Of a stretch of 64,000 nucleotides of DNA, positions 55,618-64,000 are shown piece after piece (the first letter of the stretch is position 1; each line of letters opens with the position of its first letter). Below the pieces are notes generated by a model. The model saw only the letters and a list, made by a program, of their open reading frames with translations. It was not told where the DNA came from and made no database searches. The DNA comes from Symsagittifera roscoffensis (Eukaryota; Xenacoelomorpha; Acoela; Convolutidae), in contig NC_087069.1 of the NCBI RefSeq assembly GCF_963678635.1, forward strand, positions 22,290,360 to 22,354,359, in the 5' to 3' direction. The position numbers and the translations under genes were made by a program.

Positions 55618-56382
55618 AATTAATTGAATTTTGAAGAAAATGTTTTCCTAAAAATTGACATTGAAAACAGACAATTTGAAAAGTAGAATCCTGATTTTGC
55701 GTTTAATTTTGTCCATTGTGTACTTTGAAGATGAATTACGTTAATTTTTTTTCTTTCAAAGATGAACAGATTGATGTGCTCAATAGGTTTTTGCACTTCA
55801 AATGAAAAAACAAAAAAGCTACGTTTCAATAGGTTTTGGTGTGTTTTTTGATTAATCACACAAAAATTGACAACTAGGTGTTGAATTGAAATCTTCTCTT
55901 GTTTTTCTTGAAATGTAATTTTCAGCAGTTTGTTTTTTCCCTTGTAGTAAAAATCATTGGTACACAATCAACTCGAACTTTGGTAAAATTGCGATTTTTT
56001 GAAACACTAATGCAATAATTTTAACAAAATTGAAGATGATTTGATCTTTTATAGTAAATTTTGATTATTTATGTTTAACTGCGCAATTTATTAAACATAA
56101 ATAATCAAAAACTAAAAAAAAAAACTTCTTAACACTGCGAGTCTCGTTTTGTTCTCAAAGAATCTCAAGGTAATATATAACTGTTGCTTATCTACATAAA
56201 AAATATATCTTTATGTTTAGTTTGTTTAAATAATTGAAGAAGGATAGCCAGTGAGCTTTTTTACAATGTAATAAGAATGCTAACTCTTGGAGCTATTTAA
56301 AGTAATTTTTCAATGACTTCTTCTTAGTTTTTGAATCAATTTTCATTTAATTAAATTATTTCCAAAACTAATTTTAATTTTC

Positions 56383-57083
56383 GTTCACAAACTTATCACG
56401 TTTCTTTTTGTGATGCTAAATAACCAATTTGTCACTGGGTTGATGACAATATATTAGAGATTTGACGAAATTTTAAGTTTTTTTACTTCCAAACTATGAT
56501 TTTCTATTTTCTTTGTGCAGGACGAAGAATGAGCAAAAATGAAGCATAAGCAAAAACCAAGTTTTGCATTCCACTTAAGGCATTTCACAAAGTAGAAAAA
56601 TTATTTTCCAAAAAAATCAATGTTTTACTTCTGTTAGTTAAATTTTGTGGTCCTAGTCGGTATTTCAGAACTTTTTCCATTTGATACTAATCAATTTTAC
56701 CTTCTATTCACAATATATATATAATGTATAATGTGAATAGAAGGTAAAAACGATTAGTATATTTTGGAAAAAGTTCTGAAATACCGACTAGGACCACAAA
56801 ATTTAACTAACAGAAACAAAACTTTGATTTTTTTTTGGAAATAATGTTTTTGTGAAAACATTGATTTTTTTCTCCTTTGTGAAAAGCCTTAAGTGGAATG
56901 TATAACTTGGTTTTTTGCTTATGCTTAATTTTTGCTCATTCTTTGTCTTGCACAAAAAAAATAGAAAATCATAGTTTGGAAGTAAAAAAACTAAAAACTT
57001 TGTCAAATCTCTATTATATTGTCATCAACCCAGTGACAAGTTGGTAATTTAGCTTCACAAAAGAACGTGATAAGTTTGTGAAC
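56383..57083. mobile_element. 700-bp near-palindrome
   Basis: Two arms of about 330-350 bp are reverse complements with few mismatches and indels, from GTTCACAAACTTATCACG at 56,383 to its complement ending at 57,083. The centre is CCTTCTATTCACA (56,700-56,712) and TGTGAATAGAAGG (56,732-56,744) around a 19-nt TA-rich loop. No protein-coding capacity. It is a long hairpin that could be a foldback transposon or give double-stranded RNA if transcribed. Confidence 0.9.
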
Positions 57084-57089
57084 AAAATT

Positions 57090-59800
57090 TTAAAAATAGT
57101 TAGTAAAAGAACGTGATAAATCTATGAAATAAAAATCAAAAATAGTTTTGAGTAGTTTTGAGGAAGTTGAGCCAGCAATATAATCTACTTAACTAAGTAG
57201 TAAAAGCAGAGATTGAAAAATTGTAATTTCCAATGCTCATTTCTCATCTTTTCAAATCGGCTCCAAAATTTTTTTTGCAACTTTTCTTTAATAATGTTTA
57301 AATCGAAAAAAAAATTTTCTTACCGCCAACTGCTGATATATCTGGAAGGATCCAAAAAATCAATTATAATTTGTTATCTTTAATCAGACAAACATTGATC
57401 ATTATAGCTTTTATTCTTTTTGTTGACTTTAGCCTGCTTTTCTTCTTTCGAAAAGATCAAAAAAAATTTTAAAAATGAAGTTTTGTGACTTCTACTTATC
57501 GTTTCTTTAGATCGACTAATTGAGCACGTGTCTTTCTCAATTTGTTTTTTTTTGGTTTTACTATAATTGTTTACTTTGGAAGTATTGAATTTGAAGTAAG
57601 CGTTGAACTTTGAAGTTTGTACAGTGTATTGCATCTATAAGCTGTATATATATATATCCTTGCGTTTTTTACCCACTGTTTTTTGTCGATTAATTGGAAA
57701 GCATGCAAGGTGTACCACGTTTTAAATCGTTTTTAAGATCTTAAGACGATCAAACACAGTATGCAACAGTAATCAAGTCCCTACTTCTTCTTTCATGGCT
57801 CAAAAACAATGGGGTACTCTTTGTGGGATGTGTCGATTGTTTTAAGAATTTAGAAAAAGCACCAGAATTCTCTTGTTGTTGATGAAAGCTTCAATTTTCC
57901 GAATAATTGCCATAAGATTTTCGAGAGATATTATCGCTCCTAAAAACTGTATGAGCAATGATCCAATTAAAACAGATCTTTTGTTGAAAAAGAGTTTTAT
58001 GTACAAGGAATTAACTTTATAACAGTTCTAACACCTAAGCAACATCCATATTTTGCTTATCAACTAATCACTTTTCCGAATGTAGAAAAATTTCTGAAAC
58101 ACGGTTAATAAGAGGTTTTTTATTGAATATCGAAACAAATTGAGAAATGTTTGAAAAATAGCAGTTGCCATGACCATTTCATTGTTCAAAAACAACATGT
58201 TCAACGAAGGGCTTTTCTAAGGTTTCTAATCCTAGGCAATGTCCATATTTGGTTTATGACTTAATCACAATTCCTTATAAGATAATAATTACTAATTTGG
58301 AATGAACGTTGAAACATCTACACTTTATTCTAAAACTTTTTTCAGTTATCAATTCTTTCAATTCTCTTCTACTGATCAGTTATCTCCGAATCTCCAATCA
58401 AAAAGTTTTTTACAAAAAAATTTCCTTCCCATATATAATGAGAAATCAAAAAAAAATGGGAGACTTTCTTGGTTTCAAAATAAAAATCGCATTCGAAATT
58501 TTTTTTGAGCTTTATTCCCAGTTGCTTCGAAAAACTGAACTGAGATAAAATGGAGTCCCAGCAAAACCAGTTTGGCAGAAGAGAAAGCGAAAGAACATCA
58601 GCAACCCGGTGAAAACTATGATTTACGATGCTACGAAACTATGGACTAATTCCTATATTGCAACCTCTTATGGCAAATATTCAAATATGGAGTAGTAACT
58701 TCCGACATGCCATGCGGTGTATTACATAGCAACATGCAACTAATTGAGGGTGTGCGAGACAATCAACAAGTGTCTCAGTCACAGAGACTCTTATCAAGAA
58801 GACTCTTAACTGAAAAGGATAAAAATATCTTGAAACAAGTTGCTCATATCAGCTACATTTTGAACAAATTCACAGTTTTTTAAGTGATGTTGTTATAGTC
58901 TTGAAATTTAGATATTCTTCGTCTTGACTCATTTTATAGCATATTTGTACAGAGCAGTTTGATTTGGAACTTTGACTTTTCGGGAAATTTTATAATAAGG
59001 CTTCAGTATAAATTGAGACATTTCCAAAGCGACGTACCAATTGCTTGATTTGGATACCGAATGACTAAATTTCTTTTTTGAATGGATTTTGCATAATAGA
59101 AGACCCAAACTTATTTTCAAGTTGTTGTTCTGATATTCAAATAAATTAGATCGTATAGAATTTTATAGGAAAGTAAAAGCGAAATCACGAAAGCACTAAA
59201 AAATTAAACGTTCACAATCAGGAAAAAATTCTCGGATTTTTTAATTTGATTCAGCAAGACTTTTTATCGAATGTAAGAAGGAAAAATTTACTTTCTTTGT
59301 TTTTGTAAAGCTTTGGACTCTGATTTGATTTCAAAAGAAATGGACCAAAAAAACTCGCACGGAGTCGGTTTTGATACGGACTATCCTGTATGAATTACTC
59401 CTTCGCCAAATCAAAAATATTGAGAAGTCATGCGATTCTATATGATTCTGCTGGATATGTGAAATCTTCTACACAAAGGGAGACTGGATTTTGTTATCTT
59501 GTGCCTAAGATTCCCAGTTTTAGTTTCTTGGTGCTAAAATTTTTTCTGTAATCTTATAAAAAAACATAGGCTTCAACAACATATCCACTGTTCAATTGTT
59601 GATCATTTTCATCAGTAGCTGCGAAGAAAATAGTTGAAATCACGCGTCTGGTTTTTGTGAAATCTGAGTGCATTGAAAACAAATAAGGAAAAATTGAAAA
59701 ATTATCAAGAGGGACAAACTGTGGGAAATGCGGTTCCTCCTCACAAAAATGAAACCAACAACCAAACATACTTGTTGTACAAAGCATCTACTTGTTGTTA
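57090..59800. other. AT-rich stretch with remnants of coding sequence
   Basis: Mostly A/T tracts, with a TATATATATATA tract near 57,650 and two weak copies of a block with CATCCATATTTTGCTTAT (58,050 and 58,240). At 58,550 an ATG opens 20 codons (MESQQNQFGRRESE), and a second frame at 58,707-58,883 gives 58 codons (LIEGVRDNQQVSQSQRLLSR, KNILKQVAHISYIL) with good composition. At 59,400-59,550 a Met-less open frame (ILYDSAGYVKSSTQRETGF) is seen. These are short and in different frames; they look like eroded genes. Not recognised. Confidence 0.3.
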
Positions 59801-59804
59801 AATT

Positions 59805-60578
59805 ATGTCTGAAGTTTTCCAAACAAAGGTAGCAAACATGGTTGAGTACGCTTTCCCAAAATTTCAATATTCGGCATTCCAATATGGAAAAAATAAGTTT
59901 GGTAGTGTAGTACCTACACATTTCGTCACGCAAAAACATTTACCTAAGGAACACGAACAAATCGTTAATCATTTTCATTTTTTCGTAAAACCTTTATGTT
60001 TAGGATTTAAATAAATTAAATATCAACCTTTACCAATAATTTCTCTCTAAACTTAAGGTGAGTGGTGATGAAATTGATAAGCGAAAAATTGAAAACGTTA
60101 TTTTTTCATGAAGAGAATCAAGAACCAAAACCATGGAATTGTTTTTGACGTAACAAGTGTTTTTGAGATACAAGTTTTGACGTACAATGAAAAATTTGAA
60201 GAAACAAAATTTTAAGATGCAACCTTATGAAGAACGGTCAGTTAAAATTTACAATCTCCAAAGCTATGAAAAAACTTGATTTACCAAAGTAAAAATTTTT
60301 TCCTAGTCGCACATTTTGAAGCTGGAAAATTACATCATATTGTTGATCGGGTACATCTCATCTATCTTTGTCAAAACTGTTTTGTCTATCAACAAAAAAA
60401 TCAATGGTTAAAAAAATCTAAACTTTATTCAAAGATTCAAGGAGTAGACCTTGGTTTGATTGAAAAAACAACGGATTCAAGAATTATCCTTTATTTAGTT
60501 GTTCTAACAAAACAGACTCAAACCCAAACAGTTTGTACAAAATGGCACTGCTGGAAGAAAAAATTGAATTCTGTCTGA
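59805..60578 (+). pseudogene. partial third copy of the module start, with P-loop-like frame
   Basis: 59,805-60,350 repeats 60,570-61,160 at an offset of about 0.78 kb. The first frame (59,805-60,014, 69 codons) starts MSEVFQTKVANMVEYAF, and the repeat at 60,573 has lost it through stops. The second frame (60,276-60,578, 100 codons) has FFLVAHFEAGKLHHIVD, the P-loop block with Ser-Gly changed to Phe-Glu, then unrelated sequence. It is therefore a truncated duplicate of the start of module B, in which the upstream frame is better kept than in the main copy. Confidence 0.45.
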
Positions 60579-61093
60579 AGTTTTCCAAACAAAGGTAGCA
60601 AAAATGATTGAATACGCTTTCCCAAAATTTCAGAATTTGGCATTAAAATAGGAAAAAATAAGTTTGGTGGCGTAGTACCTACACATTTCGCCTAGCAAAA
60701 ACACTTTACATCTACCCATTTCATCATGCAAAAACATTTACATAAGGAACACGGACTCGATGTTTCCTAACAAGTCGTTAATTTTTTTCAACTTTTTGTA
60801 ATACCTTTTGGGTTAAGATTTAAATAAATTAAATAGCAATCTTTACCAGTGTTTTCTCTCTAAATTAAAGATGGGTGGTAATGAAAATGATAAGCGAAAA
60901 AATGAGAACGTTTATTTTCTTATGAACATGATCAAGAACCAAAATCATGGAATTGTTTGTGACGTACAAGTGTTCTTGACGTACAAGTTTTCGACGTACA
61001 ATGATAAGTTTGAAAAAAAAACAATTTGAGATGTAACCTTATAACAAACGGTCAGTTAAAATTTACATTCTCCAAAGCTATGAAAAAACTTGA

Positions 61094-61291
61094 TATACCA
61101 AAGTACAACTTTTTTTTCTAGTCGCACACAGTGGAGCTGGAAAATTACCTCATATTGTTGATTGGTTGAAAGATATTGAGGCAAAAAAAAATTCAACAAA
61201 AAGTGTTTATTTCTATTTACAAAGCTGTAAATGTAAGGTCGATACTGAAAAAAATTTTGATATATTTTTGAAAACTTCAAAAAATGATTAA
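61094..61291 (+). pseudogene. P-loop NTPase-like fragment, best copy
   Basis: A 65-codon open frame without Met: strand VQLFFLVA, Walker A-like HSGAGK (Leu follows instead of Ser/Thr), helix HIVDWLKDIEA, then a second strand SVYFYLQSC and a Lys-rich end. This alternation of strand, P-loop, helix and strand is the start of a P-loop NTPase fold. Packaging ATPase is inferred from the neighbours. A T-rich tract ending in CTAG just before it might be a splice acceptor, but the frame is also open through it. Confidence 0.4.
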
Positions 61292-61636
61292 AATAATTGA
61301 GTTTTTCGCACTTCATCCTATCGAGATACAACAGATTCTTTTAGTTTTTGTTTTAAATTAAAAAGCTGGTTTGAGTTATTTTGTTAGATCAAAATCAAAC
61401 AAAGGATGCTATGAGTTGAAAAGGACCACCTTATCCTCAGTTTTTGTACGTAATTATAGCGAAACAACCACTGATGATTTATTGTGATATGGTACAAGTG
61501 AAACAAATCTTTTTGTATCCGTAGGAATTACACGATTTGTTCCGTTTTTCGTAGAATTTCGAATAGTCCATTTCGAATAATAATTCATAGAAAAAGTTTA
61601 CCAAAAAATTAGTTAATTTTTCTATTTCTCGTAGAA

Positions 61637-61822
61637 ATGGAAGACAACGTTGAGGAAATTATGGCGCTTTTGCGCAAAGTCATGGCAGAACAGCAATCTC
61701 TTCTTTAAAAAATTTATAGCCCTGGCTGCAAAAAATTTGGAGCAGAATTAGTTGAAGCTGTAGCTCCAGATTTGAAGTATTTTGTTAGTGAACGCAAACA
61801 ACTCAAAAAAAAACATTCTTAA
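61637..61822 (+). pseudogene. X/core-protein-like ORF, copy B
   Basis: ATG at 61,637 starts MEDNVEEIMALLRKVMAEQQ, stopping at 61,706 as in copy A. The frame continues with CKKFGAELVEAVAPD and RKQLKKK and is then cut by an A-run frameshift at about 61,815, before the VGA...GGGKK end that is still visible in another frame. Confidence 0.35.
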
Positions 61823-61982
61823 AAATGTTGGAGCGAAAGTATATTGGAAACAATCAGGAGGTGGAAAAAAGAACATCTGTGTCACATGACCAGGTTATTC
61901 TTCTGTTTTTAAATAGAAATATTCGCTTCAACATTATATACAAATCAATACCTTGAAACAACAATTAGATCTGAAATTTTAA

Positions 61983-62330
61983 AGAAAATACTGGTACCGG
62001 GAAGCCGCATTCGTTCATTTTGATCATTTACTCATTGATTTCTTTCCAGAAATAGTTGATTCGCTGGGGTATAGCAGCAACAGCGGTTCAGTTACAAACA
62101 CTTTTTTTAATCAGTCGGAGAAGAAACAAATCATGGGGGATGGGTATACAGTAAGTCTCTTTTCCATATTTTCTGTTTTTTTCTGCTTTTCTGCTTTTTT
62201 CTGCTTTTCTGCTTTTTTCCATATTTCAAATTTTTTCCATTACCAATTTTTGATTACTTGTAAGATTTTTGATTACTCTCAATTGTTTACTATGTATATC
62301 TTTCAAGGATGTTTCAGCTCCCCTCGTTGA
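61983..62330 (+). pseudogene. adenain-type protease-like fragment, copy B
   Basis: A 115-codon open frame without Met. The start is WYREAAFVHFDHLLIDFF, then IVDSLGYSSNSGS and FFNQSEKKQIMGDGY. His-Phe stands where His-Trp is usual, and DSLG matches the (F)DSxG loop of adenain-like proteases. From about residue 57 the frame is Phe/Ser-rich because it reads through a pyrimidine simple repeat (62,160-62,230), which is probably not coding. Confidence 0.4.
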
Positions 62331-63251
62331 GGCGCTTTAAATGCTTCAAAAACAATTAATTCTTTAATCTCCAAAAAAAAATTTCAATTCCCCAGATAAA
62401 GCATCTCCAAAAATTAAATGTAGTGAAAAATCAAAAAATATATCAGAACTCATACGAGGAAGAAAATATCTGCATTAAAATTCCAACTGTGTACTCAGTT
62501 TTTCAAACTCAAGGTACGTTTCCAAAAAAAAATTAACAAAAAGCAAGAAAAAGAGGAACTTGTATCAGAAGACTTTGATCCTATTTACAGGATAAATGCA
62601 AGACTGATAAATGCAAGACAGCTGTAACTGCAAGACTAATGGCGATTAACGATAGGCACCTCTATGATTCAAGTTTGATTTCGTCCAATTAATTGAGATC
62701 ACTCAGGCATTGTCATTTAGATATTTGAGAAAAAAAGAACCTATCGGTTTTCTATTATTCAAAGCGCAGTGTCATTTATTTTGGTTGTGACTAACAACAA
62801 AACGAAACAAAGGACAAAGTTAGCGGGAAAAACCCATTACCCTCAGTTTTCTAACGACATTAGAACATTACAATCATTGACGATCAATAGTGATATCGCA
62901 CAAGTGGAACAATTTTTTTTTGTATCCGTAAAAATTACCCGAGTTTTTTTTTTGGTTCGGCATGATTTCGAATAATCGTTTTCGAATACGGATTCTTTCA
63001 AAAAAGTAGCCCAAAATTTAGTTAAATTCCCATTATTTAAAGACATGAAAGACAATTTCGTGCTCTTGCGCAAACCCATGATGGAAGAGCAATCTCATCT
63101 TTTAAATAAGCTATAGCCTACACAAAAACCTTAGAAACAAGAAGTATTCCCCAGAAGCAGTTGTGAATCTGAGTTTGAGGCGGATCGTAATCTACAAAAA
63201 ATGGAGCAGAATTAGTTGAAATTGTATCTTTAGAGATAATGTAAAATGTAA

Positions 63252-63473
63252 GTGAGCCCAATGAACTCAAACAAAAATAACTCTAAACTCTCACGAAAAA
63301 GGTTGGATAAAAAACTGTTCGGAAACAATTGGGAAAAAAAGACAATCAAGCGTAAATTTAAAAAAAAAATCATATCCATTACTCTAAAATTAGGTCAAAA
63401 ACAGGCACTCTCCAAAAAACACTTTGAAAATATTAAATTTTTGATTACCGAGCTTTTACAATTTCTTCTTTGA
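63252..63473 (+). CDS. strongly basic small protein of module B
   Basis: A 73-codon frame with a Lys/Arg-rich N-terminal half (KLSRKRLDKKLFGNNWEKK, RKFKKKI) and a hydrophobic C-terminus (FLITELLQFLL). The same DNA in the next frame reads TLTKKVG...KQLGKK, a second, decayed copy of the X/core-like protein made by the internal duplication. The basic frame may therefore be a real DNA-binding peptide or a frame-shifted shadow of that copy. It directly precedes the penton-like frame. Confidence 0.3.
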   Translation: MSPMNSNKNNSKLSRKRLDKKLFGNNWEKKTIKRKFKKKIISITLKLGQKQALSKKHFENIKFLITELLQFLL

Positions 63474-63780
63474 AAGTTTTAAATAAAATCTTAGTTTTGA
63501 AAAAAGTTAATCAATCTTACATACAAGAAAAACTACCTAGTTTTTCTCTACATGGAAGCAGTTTTGTGTTTGAATTCGAGACGGATCGTAATCATGATTT
63601 GAATATGCGTGACACCCATCTTAACTTAAAGCTTCAACTATCCAATGCAAGTTTGTTTGATGCCTCCAAGAAAGAAAAGTACATTATAAAGCAAAAGTAG
63701 ACGGTGATCCAGAATTTTACTTACTTTATGCAAACAATCTACTACATTCTTATATATTCAAAATGTGAAAATTTTGAAAA
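63470..63780 (+). pseudogene. penton/minor-capsid-like fragment, best copy
   Basis: Frame 63,470-63,700 (76 codons, non-ATG start) contains NQSYIQEKLPSFSLHGSSF, FEFETDRNHDLNMRDTHLN and LKLQLSN. Around 63,655-63,770 another frame reads DGDPEFYLLYANNLLHS. In Polinton/adintovirus penton proteins the first strand pair (IEFxI...DLxxTxLxVxxKI) is followed by VNNxLHSLF about 30-40 residues later, the same order and spacing. The frame change between the blocks shows this copy is broken. Penton would form the capsid vertices. Confidence 0.45.
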
Positions 63781-64000
63781 AAAACTGTGTGCAACCCCAA
63801 TGGATTATAATCGTCTAAAGCGAAAATAATTGAACAAATATAATTTGTCGGCAGTGAGAAATGAAGGAATGCTTGGTTGGCACGGATATTGATTGAAGAT
63901 TTACCGGAAGCATTCGATATGCATCCGTTAACTGATTGAGACCATTCCCTAAAAACAGGTAAAACTTTTTCGGAAGCATGTTTTTGGTTTGCTTACTGGT

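Larger units (their letters stand above)
60735..64000 (+). mobile_element. virus-like late-gene module, copy B (continues past the window)
   Basis: Direct repeat of 3,137-6,391. It has the same pieces in the same order and is in several places better preserved. The internal duplication is also present (about 61,390-61,870 against 62,780-63,370). The end of the window cuts it in the penton-like part. Confidence 0.5.

Noticed and set aside
62160-62230. Phe/Ser-rich coding sequence after the protease-like block
   Set aside because: It is a pyrimidine simple repeat (TTTTCTGC type) that keeps the frame open by composition. Copy A has unrelated T-rich sequence there.
1-64000. tRNA or rRNA genes
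   Set aside because: I saw no cloverleaf with a TTCGA-type T loop and an acceptor pair, nor any conserved rRNA segment, on either strand. A covariance-model scan would be needed to exclude them.

Overview
The window looks like a gene-poor, repeat-packed stretch of an invertebrate animal genome. The flanks are AT-rich and hold decayed coding pieces, GT..AG splice signals, foldback repeats and low-complexity tracts. A much more GC-rich core (about 21.1-53 kb) is almost wholly Ty3/gypsy-type retroelement sequence read on the minus strand. I could not identify the species. No intact cellular gene of known function was recognised. All family calls rest on recognising motifs by eye; no search was run.

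Left flank (1-16.8 kb). Positions 148-2,080 hold a compact minus-strand array of six small ORFs with virus-like spacing and overlap. At 2,360-2,706 there is a small GC-rich ORF followed by a perfect 10-bp hairpin and a T tract. From 3,137 to about 6,391 lies a decayed plus-strand module (copy A). It carries a P-loop NTPase-like piece, a basic X/core-like protein ending in GGGKK, an adenain-like protease piece (HFDHLLIDFF...DSLG) and a penton/minor-capsid-like piece. That gene set is the late-gene set of Maverick/Polinton and adintovirus-like elements. From 8.4 to 16.8 kb the DNA is a mosaic of roughly 400-bp foldback repeats, including a direct duplication of about 2.4 kb.

Core (16.8-53 kb). 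Two related blocks of about 1.8-2.1 kb (16.8-18.6 and 47.5-49.6 kb, same orientation) carry degenerate arrays around GGACCCTTCCGGATTGG and are candidate LTRs. Between them runs a wrecked gypsy element on the minus strand: Gag N-terminus, coiled coil, capsid and zinc knuckle (46.9-45.1 kb), a protease with a mutated active site (44.2-43.7 kb), only the first part of reverse transcriptase (43.0-42.8 kb), then a linker, an integrase with in-frame stops and a C-terminal domain. A segment of 8.46 kb that includes the integrase is tandemly duplicated (25,266-33,727 and 33,728-42,190). Each copy contains an older internal duplication of about 1.48 kb. Downstream, 21.3-25.3 kb is GC-rich degraded coding sequence that I do not recognise. 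A second Gag-protease fragment (49.6-52.8 kb) runs into a 200-N assembly gap.

Right flank (53-64 kb). This holds a perfect 19-bp hairpin at 53,468, a probable two-exon gene fragment on the minus strand at 54.1-54.7 kb, two more foldback repeats, a palindrome of about 700 bp at 56.4-57.1 kb, and a second direct copy of the virus-like module (copy B, 60,735-64,000, continuing past the window). A partial third copy of its start lies at 59.8-60.6 kb.

Overall the sequence is a nest of mobile and virus-derived DNA. The two flanking virus-like modules are the most interesting part. The retroelement is dead but has kept evolving by duplication.
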